Assembly: GCA_027049035.1 (NCBI GenBank) | Contig: JALTVI010000026.1 | Location: forward strand, 20,966 to 84,965 | DNA from: Sulfurovum sp. | Lineage (GTDB): Bacteria; Campylobacterota; Campylobacteria; Campylobacterales; Sulfurovaceae | Length of the DNA: 64,000 nt | Reading direction: 5' to 3' | Notes under the pieces: model-generated | Database searches by the model: none | Told to the model about the DNA's origin: nothing | The model's input: only the letters and a program-made list of their open reading frames with translations | Translations under genes and position numbers: made by a program | Shown here: one piece after another, positions 32,136 through 41,229 of the stretch | Position numbering within the stretch: position 1 is the stretch's first letter | Layout of the letters: every line of letters begins with the position of its first letter

Positions 32136-32960
32136 GTGGTGAAAAAGAAGGGGATTCTCAAAGAGTATTACATCTTTTTACGGGATTTTTTCAGAGATCT
32201 TTTTGACGATCGGCTCGGATTTTACGCTTCGAGTCTTAGCTGGAACACCATTTTCTCCATTATCCCACTACTAGTCATCCTTCTTTACCTCTTTACGACT
32301 ATGCCCATCTTCGATGCATTTTACGAAAAGGTGCGTGAGCTTATCTTCTCCAACCTGATGCCCACGCAATCCGAAGAGATTATGGCGCGTATCAACACAT
32401 TTGTGCACAACTCCGACAAACTCGGGCTTATGGGGGTCTTCTATGTCACCTTCGCAGCGATCATGTTCTTCAAAAGTTACGACTACATCGTAAACGACAT
32501 TTTTGAACTGCCTCCACGAAGCATTCTCTCCAGTATCCGCATCTACCTGCTGCTGATTCTGCTGATTCCCCTGATGATAGGTGCTTCATTCTTTTTAAGC
32601 AGCTTCATCCAGAGCTATCTTGACAAAACCAGTGTGACAAGTTTCATCCATCTCTACTTCTTCCTCCCCTATCTCATTGTATGGGGCGCATTCTACATCA
32701 CCTACCAGCTCTCTGCCAAAACCCCCATCAAACCGAAGGCTGCCGCAGCGAGCTCCTTCATCGCATCGCTTATCTGGTATCTTTCCAAAAGCGGCTTTGT
32801 CTTTTACGTCATGCACAACAAAACCTACACCTCCGTCTACGGCAGCATCAGCACCTTGCTCTTCTTCTTCCTCTGGATCTACATCTCCTGGGCCATTTTC
32901 CTGCATGGATTGCGTTTTTGCTACCTCCTCAACAAAGGGAAAGAGATAGAGAAGATTTAG
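32136..32960 (+). CDS. YihY/BrkB-family inner-membrane protein
   Basis: 274 residues with six transmembrane segments and the family blocks LGFYASSLSWNTIFSIIPLL, IKPKAAAASSFIASLIWYLSK and TSVYGSISTLLFFFLWIYISW. Start is GTG 32136 after AAAAGGGGA. The family was once called ribonuclease BN in error; its function is unknown. Confidence 0.85.
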   Translation: MVKKKGILKEYYIFLRDFFRDLFDDRLGFYASSLSWNTIFSIIPLLVILLYLFTTMPIFDAFYEKVRELIFSNLMPTQSEEIMARINTFVHNSDKLGLMGVFYVTFAAIMFFKSYDYIVNDIFELPPRSILSSIRIYLLLILLIPLMIGASFFLSSFIQSYLDKTSVTSFIHLYFFLPYLIVWGAFYITYQLSAKTPIKPKAAAASSFIASLIWYLSKSGFVFYVMHNKTYTSVYGSISTLLFFFLWIYISWAIFLHGLRFCYLLNKGKEIEKI

Positions 32961-33025
32961 TGATTGGTGTATTGGTATATTGGGTTTAACATAAAAGGTG
33001 TTGTCGGGGAACAACACCCTGCATC

Positions 33026-34288
33026 TTATACAGCAGCAAATATATACACTGCATAACTAAAAGCAGCCCCAAACAGCAGATAAAACGCATACCTATACCG
33101 CATAGCAGCAAACGAAAGCAACAGATAAAACAAACCGCTCCACCATGCCAGCTGATGCTCCGTCACTGTCGTATCGATCTCAAAAAGCCATAGCAGCGCA
33201 GTATCGAACAGCTCCCCAGCTCCAATCATGTGCAGCAGTATCGCTGCGGGATAGAAAGGGATGAAAAGCAGTGACAGCAGCGGTGAGAAGAGCTGCATCG
33301 GTGTCGTCGCAGGAAACACCATATGCACCACCGGTAGCATCAGCAGAAAGATACCTACAGGAATCACTGCCAGTGTAATGACCCTGCCATCCCACCCTTT
33401 GGTGTAGTGCAGCAGCAGGTAGATAAAAAAGACACCCGCAACCGAAAACCAGAAACCGAGCGAGACAAGCAGAGAGGGGAAGAGTACCGGAAGCAGCAAT
33501 ACTACGGAAGCAAGAAATTCGAAGCTGAGTATCTCCACACCCAGTACCAGCATACTCCACCCAAAAAGGAGCATTGCATATGCCCTAACCAGTGACGGCG
33601 GTGCACCTGTAAACCAGACATAGGCACCAAGCAGCAGCATTGTCACCGTACCGACATCAAGCAGTGCAAAGCGGTAGGGAAACCACCGCTGCTGCAGCGG
33701 GCGGTAGAATAGATAGAGCAGAAAGTAGACCACACCCCATAAAATACCCAGATGAAAACCGCTGAGTGCAATCAGATGACTGATACCAAACTGCGACACC
33801 TTCTGGCGCAGTGAATGCGCAAGCGGCGTTGCAAAAAAGATAGCCTGATAGAAGTTTGCAAGCCTGCTGTCACTGTGCTGGGAGGCGACCTTCTCCATCA
33901 GTCTCTTTTTCATTGACACATCTTCGGGCATCACGCGTTTAATACGGCTTTTCACATAGAAAGTACCAAGATAGTCCAAGTAAGAGATATTTTCGTTTGG
34001 AAAGAGCTGGAGCCGCACCCTGGAACCGGAAAGATCCTCTTTTCTGTGTGTGGTCGTATAGAAGTGCAACCCCTCATCACTGTGCAGTTTCAATACCTGA
34101 TAGCTTCGGTTTGCCTTTCTTTTCCTATAAGCATTCTCGACAGAGGCAAGGGTAAAATAGAATGGCTTTTCGATGAACGCACGGTAGTCCCGGTACTCCA
34201 CGCCAAGACGCAACAGGAGCAGAAGCAGCATTGCAAGTGCAAAAAAGAGAAAAGATCCTGCTGATTCAAAAACCTTCGGCTTCTCCAT
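33026..34288 (-). CDS. comEC: ComEC/Rec2-family DNA uptake channel, short form
   Basis: 420 residues with about ten membrane segments. HLIALSGFHLGILWGVVYFL is the ComEC/Rec2 competence signature; the N-terminal OB-like region (about 60-130) precedes it. The C-terminal metallo-beta-lactamase domain of long ComEC is missing, as is common in Campylobacterota. It would carry single-stranded DNA into the cytoplasm. ATG 34288 follows GAGGGGTGCA and lies 25 bases after the dnaB stop. Confidence 0.85.
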   Translation of the reverse strand: MEKPKVFESAGSFLFFALAMLLLLLLRLGVEYRDYRAFIEKPFYFTLASVENAYRKRKANRSYQVLKLHSDEGLHFYTTTHRKEDLSGSRVRLQLFPNENISYLDYLGTFYVKSRIKRVMPEDVSMKKRLMEKVASQHSDSRLANFYQAIFFATPLAHSLRQKVSQFGISHLIALSGFHLGILWGVVYFLLYLFYRPLQQRWFPYRFALLDVGTVTMLLLGAYVWFTGAPPSLVRAYAMLLFGWSMLVLGVEILSFEFLASVVLLLPVLFPSLLVSLGFWFSVAGVFFIYLLLHYTKGWDGRVITLAVIPVGIFLLMLPVVHMVFPATTPMQLFSPLLSLLFIPFYPAAILLHMIGAGELFDTALLWLFEIDTTVTEHQLAWWSGLFYLLLSFAAMRYRYAFYLLFGAAFSYAVYIFAAV

Positions 34289-34312
34289 TGCACCCCTCGG
34301 TGTCACCTGCTG

Positions 34313-35767
34313 CTATATGGGAGGAAGTTCGATGTTGCCTGTATTGGCAGGGATATCACCATCCTCATAGACCACTTCAAAGGCTGGAGAGTGGCTTGCA
34401 TCGACAAAGCGGGTAAACTTCTTCTGGAAGATCAGATCCACCGTACCCGTCGGACCGTTACGCTGTTTTCCGATGATAAGCTCGGTCGCTTCATCCGGTT
34501 TTCTTTTGAGATCGTTGTAGGCATTCTCATACTCCCTGACCTTGTCCGCATTCCCTTCGGCCTTGTACTTCTCAAGCTTCTCTTTGATCTGCGATTCACG
34601 ATAGACGTCATCACGGTAGACAAAGAGGATGATATCGGCATCCTGTTCGATGGCACCCGACTCCCGCAGGTCCGAGAGCATTGGGCGCTTGTTCTCACGC
34701 GCTTCAAGTGAGCGGTTCAGCTGAGAGAGTGCCACAATGGGAATGGCCAGCTCACGTGCGAGCTGCTTGAGTCCTCTCGAGATTTCAGACACCTCCTGCT
34801 GACGCCCTTCGCGCCCTTCCCCGCTCATCAGCTGCAGGTAGTCGATGATCGCCATCGAAATCTCCGGATGCTGCGTCTTGAGCTTGCGCAGTTTGCTTCG
34901 CACATGATGGATCGTCGCATACCCGCCATCGTCGACAAAGAGCTTCTTCTTTGCCATCTCATCCGTGGCCGATGCCAGCTGCGACCACTGGTCGTCATTG
35001 AGATCCCCCACACGCAGCTGCTGCAGCGGAATGGAAGTCTTGGCAGAGAGCAGACGCAGCATCAGCTGCTCTGCAGGCATCTCCAGTGAAAAGAACGCTA
35101 CCCCTTCATCACGCTCTATGGCTTTGAGCGCCATATTCAAAACAAAGGCCGTTTTCCCCATCGCCGGCCTCGCTGCGATGATGACCAGGTCTCCTTTGCC
35201 AAAGCCCGATGTTTTGTCATTGAGATTCTTGAAACCCGTATCGACACCGATCAGCTTCGAGTTGCCCAGAGCCTTGAGACGGTTGATCTCATCGAGCATC
35301 GAAAGTGTGATCTCTTTGGAGTCACGAAAGTCATCATTGGTATTGTTTTGTGTAATCTCGTAGAGCTTCTTCTCCACAAGGTTCATCACCTCTTCTGCAG
35401 GAAGATCATCCTCGATGGTCACCTTCTTGATCTCCGTCGCCAGTGTTGCCAGTGCCCGCTTGCTCGCCTTGGCTTTAATCTCGTTAATATAAGCAGAAGT
35501 GTTGGTAATAGGGTTGGCCGAAAGCAGATCGAGCATCGCCACTTCGTCGAACTTGCCCATACTCTGCAGCTTGTTCTTTAGAAACTCCTCATCGATCGGT
35601 TTCTCTTCCCGTGAAAGCTCCTCCATCGCCACAAAGACATGCTGATGAAACGGCAGATAGAAATCATTGGGGTTCAGTTTAGCAGCGATCTCTTCATATA
35701 TCTCGGGATCAAAGATAATTGCCGAGAGGACGGCGCGTTCGATGTTGATGTTATACATATTTTCCAT
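34313..35767 (-). CDS. dnaB: replicative DNA helicase
   Basis: 484 residues: N-terminal primase-interaction domain (about 1-105), linker helix and RecA-fold C-terminal domain with Walker A ARPAMGKTAF, ALSQLNRSLEARENKRP and SDLRESGAIEQDADI. It unwinds DNA at the fork. ATG 35767 is preferred; the start lies in the 3' arm of a perfect 13-bp hairpin that also places AAAGG next to the loop, so initiation may be affected by structure. Confidence 0.95.
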   Translation of the reverse strand: MENMYNINIERAVLSAIIFDPEIYEEIAAKLNPNDFYLPFHQHVFVAMEELSREEKPIDEEFLKNKLQSMGKFDEVAMLDLLSANPITNTSAYINEIKAKASKRALATLATEIKKVTIEDDLPAEEVMNLVEKKLYEITQNNTNDDFRDSKEITLSMLDEINRLKALGNSKLIGVDTGFKNLNDKTSGFGKGDLVIIAARPAMGKTAFVLNMALKAIERDEGVAFFSLEMPAEQLMLRLLSAKTSIPLQQLRVGDLNDDQWSQLASATDEMAKKKLFVDDGGYATIHHVRSKLRKLKTQHPEISMAIIDYLQLMSGEGREGRQQEVSEISRGLKQLARELAIPIVALSQLNRSLEARENKRPMLSDLRESGAIEQDADIILFVYRDDVYRESQIKEKLEKYKAEGNADKVREYENAYNDLKRKPDEATELIIGKQRNGPTGTVDLIFQKKFTRFVDASHSPAFEVVYEDGDIPANTGNIELPPI

Positions 35768-35979
35768 CAAAGTGCCTTTGATGGAAAAAGTGAATGGTGA
35801 ATAGTGAATAGTGAATAGTGTCGGTTTGCATTGCTGCGCAATGCCTTTGTATCAAAAATTTTTTTCATTCCCTATCCCTCACAAATAAAAGCTTTTCGAA
35901 AGAAAAGCATACCAAATCTATTCACTATTCACTCTTAACTATTCACTCTGAAGTCGAGAAGCCATCTTCTCGACTTCAG
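35760..35979. repeat. complete paired hairpin-heptamer element between ispG and dnaB
   Basis: Left: outer hairpin TTTTCCATCAAAG, tgc, CTTTGATGGAAAA (35760-35788) covering the dnaB start; GTGAATG then GTGAATA three times (35790-35817); inner hairpin GCATTGC, tgc, GCAATGC (35828-35844). Spacer of 46 bp. Right: inner hairpin GCTTTTC, gaaa, GAAAAGC (35891-35908); ATTCACT, ATTCACT, CTTAACT, ATTCACT (35920-35947); outer hairpin CTGAAGTCGAGAAG with its 14-base complement (35948-35979), the last codons of ispG. Confidence 0.82.
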
Positions 35980-37006
35980 TGACGAATCGGTCAACGAGTT
36001 CCGACTCCGGAAGCCTTGCAACCACTTCCCCTTTGACCATCACAAGCCCCGCGCCTTTGCCGTAGGCGATGGCCACATCGGCGTGTTTGGCTTCTCCGAT
36101 GGCGTTGACCACACACCCCATGACCGAAACATCCATCGGTGTCTTAATGTGCGCGGTACGCTTCTCCACTTCCGCTACGGCTGAGACCAGGTCGGCTTCG
36201 ATCCGTCCGCAGGTGGGGCAGGAGATGATATTGAGCCCCTCCTGCATCCTGCCGCTGTCTTTGAGGATCGCCTTGCCGACCTTTATCTCCTCCTCAAGCT
36301 CTCCGGTGATGGAAACTCTCAGTGTATCACCAATGCCGTCAAGCAGCAGTGTGCCAAGCCCGATGGCAGACTTGATCGTTGCATGAAATACTGTGCCCGC
36401 TTCCGTCACCCCAAGATGGAACGGATAGTTGTTTTTAGGGCGCAGCATACGATAGGCTTCGACGGTCCGGTCGACATCGGATGCTTTGAGGGATACTTTG
36501 ATGTCAGTAAAGCCGAGGTCTTCGAGAAATTTGATGTTGTACTCCGCACTGGCGACCATCCCCTCGGCTGTCGCGCCGTAACGGTCCTCGAACTCCTTCT
36601 CCAGACTCCCCGCATTGACTCCGATACGGATGGGCAGATTACGTTCCTGACACGCCTTGACGATCTCTTTGATACGTCCTTTCTCTCCGATGTTACCCGG
36701 ATTGAAACGGATACAGTCGACCCACTTGGCAGCCTCCAGCGCAAGCTTGTAGTTAAAGTGAATATCGGCAATCAGCGGCAGCGATATCTGCTCTTTGATC
36801 GCCTTAAGTGCCAACGCATCCTCCATCTCCGGAACTGCCACACGCACCATATCCGCCCCGGCAAAATGCAGCCGGTTGATCTGCTCCACCGTCGCCGCCA
36901 CATCACGCGTATCAGAGTAGGTCATTGACTGCACTGAAATCGGTGCATCACCGCCTACGGCGACGTTGCCGACGTAAATCTTTTTGGTTGGATACCTTTC
37001 TTTCAC
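35939..37006 (-). CDS. ispG: 4-hydroxy-3-methylbut-2-en-1-yl diphosphate synthase
   Basis: 355 residues of the MEP isoprenoid pathway enzyme: [37 protein letters not shown] and Fe-S ligands in [12 protein letters not shown] and [12 protein letters not shown]. Start GTG 37006 with AAAGG upstream is preferred; the frame extends 14 codons further but through a GGTGCGT palindrome. The final codons and stop (AGT GAA TAG) are heptamer sequence, and the codons before them form an outer hairpin. Confidence 0.93.
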   Translation of the reverse strand: MKERYPTKKIYVGNVAVGGDAPISVQSMTYSDTRDVAATVEQINRLHFAGADMVRVAVPEMEDALALKAIKEQISLPLIADIHFNYKLALEAAKWVDCIRFNPGNIGEKGRIKEIVKACQERNLPIRIGVNAGSLEKEFEDRYGATAEGMVASAEYNIKFLEDLGFTDIKVSLKASDVDRTVEAYRMLRPKNNYPFHLGVTEAGTVFHATIKSAIGLGTLLLDGIGDTLRVSITGELEEEIKVGKAILKDSGRMQEGLNIISCPTCGRIEADLVSAVAEVEKRTAHIKTPMDVSVMGCVVNAIGEAKHADVAIAYGKGAGLVMVKGEVVARLPESELVDRFVTEVEKMASRLQSE

Positions 37007-37025
37007 ACTGTGCCTTTTATTATAA

Positions 37026-37130
37026 CCGTAGGGTGCGTACTCACGCACCGCTTTAACAATTAAGATTTGATATTATCATACATTCCCACCATACGATTGG
37101 AACGAAAAATGGTGCGTATCTACGCACCCT
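37026..37130. repeat. two GGTGCGT/ACGCACC palindromes
   Basis: GGTGCGT, actc, ACGCACC at 37032-37049 and GGTGCGTA, tc, TACGCACC at 37111-37128, both with adjacent CCTAC/GTAGG. A third copy is at 45026-45045. This is a short extragenic palindrome of a type seen in many bacteria. The 157-bp gap between ispG and priA holds nothing else evident. Confidence 0.7.
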
Positions 37131-37163
37131 ACATGTGGCATATTTTATCCAAAAATTCTTCAT

Positions 37164-39002
37164 TTATGAAAATTCGACCGGATCCATATCCACCTCGATC
37201 TCCCGGCAGTCGACCGCATGCAGCGCCTTAAGCAGCGGCAGGCGTTTTTTGGCACGCAGCAGAATGGTAAAACGGTACTTGTTGGCAATGCGTTCCACCG
37301 GCGCCTTGCCGTGACCGACAATCTCTATCTCTTCAAACGCTTTGAGTTTCGTCACCGTATCGAGCGTGATCTTCGAGGCTTTGGCTTCATCTTTATGGGC
37401 GATGAGAATACGTGCCAGAGAAACGAAAGGTGGGTACTCCGCAATCTCCAGAAAGAGAAGCTCGTCTTTCAAAAACTGTTCATAGTTTCCAAGGTAGGGT
37501 TCAAACTGTGGCGGATCTGCAGTCTGTATGAGCACTTCCGCCTGCTTCGCACGACCGCTGCGCCCGGCAATCTGAAAAAACAGGCTCATCGCCCGCTCTC
37601 TGGAGCGGTAGTCCGCCATTCCCATGATGTGGTCAAGCCCCATGATGACCGCCAGGGTAATATTGGGGTAGTCGTGCCCCTTGCTGAGCATCTGTGTCCC
37701 CAGCAGCAGGTGGCTCTCTCCGTTCTCGAAACGCTTGAGCGCCTTGACCAGTTTATTGGCTGTCGTGATACTGTCGCGGTCGAACTGCTCTATCTTAATG
37801 CCCTCTATCGCTTCTTCGATGACCTCTATAGCCTCCTGCGTACCGATACGCTCACTACTTAATGGCGTATGACCGCAAAACGTACAACTCTCACGTATCG
37901 CTTCGGTATAGTTGCAGTAGTGACACTTGAGGTGCCGTCGCTTCCGGTGCAGCGCCATGCCTACCGAACAGTAGGGACAGGTGTGTGTCTTGCCGCAGTT
38001 TTGACAGTAGAGGTACTTGAAGTTTCCGCGTGTGGGCAGAAAGAGCAGCGACTGACCGCCCTCTTCATAGTGCTCTCGAAGTGCATAGATGATGGGTGCA
38101 CTGATACCGTCACCGGGAATGAAGCGGTAGCGCTTCCTTGTCTGTACATAGGGCTTTGGGAGTCTTACCACATCATACTTGTAGTAACTGGTTGTAGAGG
38201 GCGTTGCAGAAGCAAGCACCACTTTCGCTCCCAGTTTCTGCCCCATCAGCACTGCCACATCTCTGGCATGGTAGCGCGGTCTGGTGTGCGCCTTGTAGCT
38301 GTCGTCATGCTCCTCATCAACAATAATAAGCCCCACAGCACGCAGCGGTACAAAAAGCGCCGAACGCGCTCCGGCAACAATGCGCACCCTGCCCGACTCG
38401 ATCCCCTCGAGTATCTCCTCTTTTTTCTTCTTTGTGATCTTCGAGTGCCACATCGCCACCGCATCACCGAAATAGATCTTCAGCCTTTTCTCCATCTGCG
38501 GTGTTAGCGAAATCTCCGGCATCAGAAAGATCGCCGTCTTCCCCTCCTCCAGCACCTTCGCCATCAGAGCAATGAATATCTCCGTCTTCCCCGCGCCCGT
38601 CACCCCAAAGAGAAGTGCCTTCTCTTTTTGAAGAAGTGCTTCATACGCCTGCTGCTGGGTTTTGCTTAATTTGGGAATATTCTGAACGCTGAACGCTGAA
38701 CGCTGAACGCTTTTTTGCCCAAAGGGCAAAAATAACGAAATCGCCTCGCCAAAAGAGGAGAAGTAGTATTCCGAAATGAACTTTGCCGTTTCCATCTGTA
38801 CTGCAGAGTAGTATATACCGGCAGAAGAGAAAATGGCTTCGGTTTGAAATGAGGGTTTTCCCGTTCTGGAGAGTATCACCGCCTCTTTAGAACTATTTTT
38901 CAAAGGCACCGATACGACGCTACCCCTCTCCAGTTCTATCTCGCTGTGATACGTAAGACAAGGCGCACTGGACCTTGTTAAAGAAACGGTGTAGAAGTAC
39001 AC
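37164..39002 (-). CDS. priA: primosomal protein N' (replication restart helicase)
   Basis: 612 residues: DNA-binding N-terminus, helicase Walker A GVTGAGKTE, DEEHDDSY, the eight-cysteine zinc region from CQNCGKTHTCPYC to CTFCGHTPL and motif QIAGRSGRAKQ. It restarts stalled forks. Residues about 90-108 (FLPFGQKSVQRSAFSVQN) are encoded by an outer-type hairpin and four CTGAACG units in frame (38682-38732), an insertion between the N-terminal and helicase domains. GTG 39002 immediately follows the pilin stop. Confidence 0.94.
   Translation of the reverse strand: MYFYTVSLTRSSAPCLTYHSEIELERGSVVSVPLKNSSKEAVILSRTGKPSFQTEAIFSSAGIYYSAVQMETAKFISEYYFSSFGEAISLFLPFGQKSVQRSAFSVQNIPKLSKTQQQAYEALLQKEKALLFGVTGAGKTEIFIALMAKVLEEGKTAIFLMPEISLTPQMEKRLKIYFGDAVAMWHSKITKKKKEEILEGIESGRVRIVAGARSALFVPLRAVGLIIVDEEHDDSYKAHTRPRYHARDVAVLMGQKLGAKVVLASATPSTTSYYKYDVVRLPKPYVQTRKRYRFIPGDGISAPIIYALREHYEEGGQSLLFLPTRGNFKYLYCQNCGKTHTCPYCSVGMALHRKRRHLKCHYCNYTEAIRESCTFCGHTPLSSERIGTQEAIEVIEEAIEGIKIEQFDRDSITTANKLVKALKRFENGESHLLLGTQMLSKGHDYPNITLAVIMGLDHIMGMADYRSRERAMSLFFQIAGRSGRAKQAEVLIQTADPPQFEPYLGNYEQFLKDELLFLEIAEYPPFVSLARILIAHKDEAKASKITLDTVTKLKAFEEIEIVGHGKAPVERIANKYRFTILLRAKKRLPLLKALHAVDCREIEVDMDPVEFS
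38682..38732. repeat. heptamer array and hairpin inside priA
   Basis: CTGAACG four times plus CT (38682-38711), directly followed by TTTTTGCCC, aaa, GGGCAAAAA (38712-38732). This is the array-plus-outer-hairpin half of the intergenic elements, but located within coding sequence and kept in frame. Confidence 0.75.
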
Positions 39003-39479
39003 TTAGTTGGTCAGAAGGAGGCAGTTCGCACTTGTAGGGTTTTTACAGGTAAATCGGCTTTTGGTCAGGTTGAAGTCTACACTGTTTCCGTCGGGCAGCA
39101 CAAAGCTGTAGGTGGGGCCTGCTGTCACCTTCCAGCACTCTGTCGTCTTCCCAAGCGTCGTACAGGTATATACCGGTGTCTCAAGGACACTCGCACTGTT
39201 TCCGTCCTTATCCGGGTTGAACTTGTCAAATGCGGCACTGCTGTTACTGTAGTTAAGCTGGGTTATCGCGGTAAAATCACCTCTTAAGATACGTTTCTGT
39301 CTCTCTGTATTGACAGAACTTCTGACAGCCGAAACAACTGTTTTGGCTTTTGTGATGACTGCGTCGTCACGCGTTGCGGCAAGCTTTGGCACCGCAATCG
39401 CGGCCAGAATGCCGATCACCACAATGACAAATACCAGTTCAATCATTGTGAATGCTTTTTTGTTGTATGCGTTTTTCAT
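39003..39479 (-). CDS. type IV pilin/pseudopilin-like protein A
   Basis: 158 residues with a class III signal: short basic leader, cleavage expected before F in KKAFTMIELVFVIVVIGILA, Glu at +5 and the long hydrophobic helix. KLAATRDDA follows, a motif shared by the neighbouring pilins. Four cysteines (YTCTT, TECW, FTCKN, ANCLL) may form disulphides in the head. It is the third of three minus-strand pilin genes and adjoins priA. Confidence 0.85.
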   Translation of the reverse strand: MKNAYNKKAFTMIELVFVIVVIGILAAIAVPKLAATRDDAVITKAKTVVSAVRSSVNTERQKRILRGDFTAITQLNYSNSSAAFDKFNPDKDGNSASVLETPVYTCTTLGKTTECWKVTAGPTYSFVLPDGNSVDFNLTKSRFTCKNPTSANCLLLTN

Positions 39480-39546
39480 ATACCTGTTCCTTTTAAAAAA
39501 ATATCAGTCTGTACTATAATAGCATAAATTCGCAACAAAAGGAATA

Positions 39547-40026
39547 TTACCGGCGTTTTACGGTCTTTCCGGCAAGCTGGTACTCTTTATTGCTGAGCGC
39601 TTTGATACTTGGGACAGCTTTTACAGCATCGCAGATGGGATCGGCAGTCGTACCGTCCGCTATGGTCAGGTTTCCCTCATCTATCGTCGTAAATGTCAAA
39701 CAGGGAATATTCCCATTACAGAGCAGAAATACAGAAGGGCTTATTTGTGTCGATGTTGTTGCAGGTGTTGCACAGTTGGAAACATGCAGCGGAACTTCCG
39801 TCAGTTCCTCAATAGTCTCGTTCTGCCACTTTTGGGGACCTTGTGAAGTATAGAAGTTTTGGAAATCTGTCAAAAGCGTTCTCGCATCGGCCACCAGCTG
39901 GGAAACTTTCGCATCGTCCCTTGTTGCCGCCAGTTTCGGCAATGCCACAGCTGCCAATATACCAATAATTACAATGACGAATATCAGTTCGATCATCGTA
40001 AACGCTTTTCTGTTAAGTAACAACAT
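39547..40026 (-). CDS. type IV pilin/pseudopilin-like protein B
   Basis: 159 residues: leader MLLLNRKA then FTMIELIFVIVIIGILAAVALPKLAATRDDAKVS. The head has four cysteines (SNCA, LLCN, PCLTF, PICDA). Closely related to the adjacent pilins, so the cluster arose by duplication. It may serve in surface attachment, DNA uptake or secretion; the assembly ATPase genes are not in this window. Confidence 0.85.
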   Translation of the reverse strand: MLLLNRKAFTMIELIFVIVIIGILAAVALPKLAATRDDAKVSQLVADARTLLTDFQNFYTSQGPQKWQNETIEELTEVPLHVSNCATPATTSTQISPSVFLLCNGNIPCLTFTTIDEGNLTIADGTTADPICDAVKAVPSIKALSNKEYQLAGKTVKRR

Positions 40027-40126
40027 ATTTTCTGCCCATTAAGTTAATAAAATAAACCTCGGTTCACTTTACAAACTTCACTGCAACCGAGCGGTGCTGC
40101 CCGAAAATGGGCAACACACACCTGTG

Positions 40127-40600
40127 TTATCTTACGACGCTCTTTCCGCCGAGTTTTGTTGTACCTGCAGCAAGCGCTTTCATTGCCGGATCGGATGCTA
40201 CACCGTCACAGATCGCATTACCAGAACCTTGCAGTGTTACATTGATATCGGTGCTGTTCACATCGATTTTTACACATGCTGTACTGCTATCCGCACACAG
40301 ATAGTGGGAAGCTGGTGTACCGGAAATATTGTTAGCAGCATCCGGCGCACAGCTTGAATCCTGAAGTGGCACGTTTGTAACGTCCTGAACCTTTACACTG
40401 CTCCATGTTCCTGATCCCTGAGAAGTATAGTATGCAGTCATATCACCTACTGCCGTTCTTGTGTTCGCAACAATGTTCGAGATTTTTGCATCATCTCTTG
40501 TTGCTGCCAGCTTTGGAATGGCAACTGCTGCCAGAATACCGATAATTACGATAACAAAGATCAATTCGATCATTGTAAATCCGCGTCTCATGTTAGTCAT
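40127..40600 (-). CDS. type IV pilin/pseudopilin-like protein C
   Basis: 157 residues: leader MTNMRRG then FTMIELIFVIVIIGILAAVAIPKLAATRDDAKIS, a classical prepilin-peptidase site (G before F, Glu at +5). The head contains cysteines at SSCAP, YLCAD, ACVKI and ICDGV. It is first in the minus-strand pilin series, with a good RBS (AGGAG) upstream; the divergent pilin at 40784 shares its upstream region. Confidence 0.87.
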   Translation of the reverse strand: MTNMRRGFTMIELIFVIVIIGILAAVAIPKLAATRDDAKISNIVANTRTAVGDMTAYYTSQGSGTWSSVKVQDVTNVPLQDSSCAPDAANNISGTPASHYLCADSSTACVKIDVNSTDINVTLQGSGNAICDGVASDPAMKALAAGTTKLGGKSVVR

Positions 40601-40783
40601 GATTAACTCCTGTTAAAAATATAGTACCAATTCAATAATTGGTCTAATCTAATTCTACCCCGAATAAACTTTAAAGAATATAAAACGTACCGATACTTGT
40701 AATTTTCGTCTTAAAGGGCTATACTAACCAATACGCAAAACCATTCTCTCCCCAAACATTTGGAGAGAAAGGAGGGTTTCACA

Positions 40784-41188
40784 TTGCCTTGTCATCACTC
40801 TTTCAACTCCCGGCAGATGCGCAGAGGATGGACCGTTATCGAACTTATCTTCGTCATCATCATCATCGGTATTCTCGCCTCCATTGCCATTGGGCGGCTT
40901 GCAGGTACACGTGACGATGCAAAACTCTCGTCAGACGTTGCCAATATGAACATCTGTATTACCGATGCACAAGCCCACTATACTGCCACAGGAAAAGATT
41001 TCAACGCTACGGACCACTCTCCTGCGTGCGACTTTGTGACCTGTTTTGATATTGTCTACAGTATCAACGGAAAAGACTTCAACGTAACCACCAACCCCAC
41101 GGCTGCACCCTACTGTGCAGATATCGACTACGTCGGCGGTGACCTCGCAAAAAGCTATGATTTTGGCGGAAGCAAGGTACAACGATGA
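40784..41188 (+). CDS. divergent type IV pilin/pseudopilin-like protein D
   Basis: 134 residues from TTG 40784, which has AAAGGAGG 8 bases upstream; a frame start 8 codons earlier lies in a hairpin and lacks an RBS. The cleavage motif is RRG before WTVIELIFVIIIIGILASIAI, with RLAGTRDDAKLS. The head is small, with four cysteines. It overlaps the next gene's upstream ATG (ATGA), linking it to the GGDEF-like protein. Confidence 0.8.
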   Translation: MPCHHSFNSRQMRRGWTVIELIFVIIIIGILASIAIGRLAGTRDDAKLSSDVANMNICITDAQAHYTATGKDFNATDHSPACDFVTCFDIVYSINGKDFNVTTNPTAAPYCADIDYVGGDLAKSYDFGGSKVQR

Positions 41189-41229
41189 ATCAAACGACAT
41201 TAAGCAACAACATGAAAGAAGGAGCAGGC

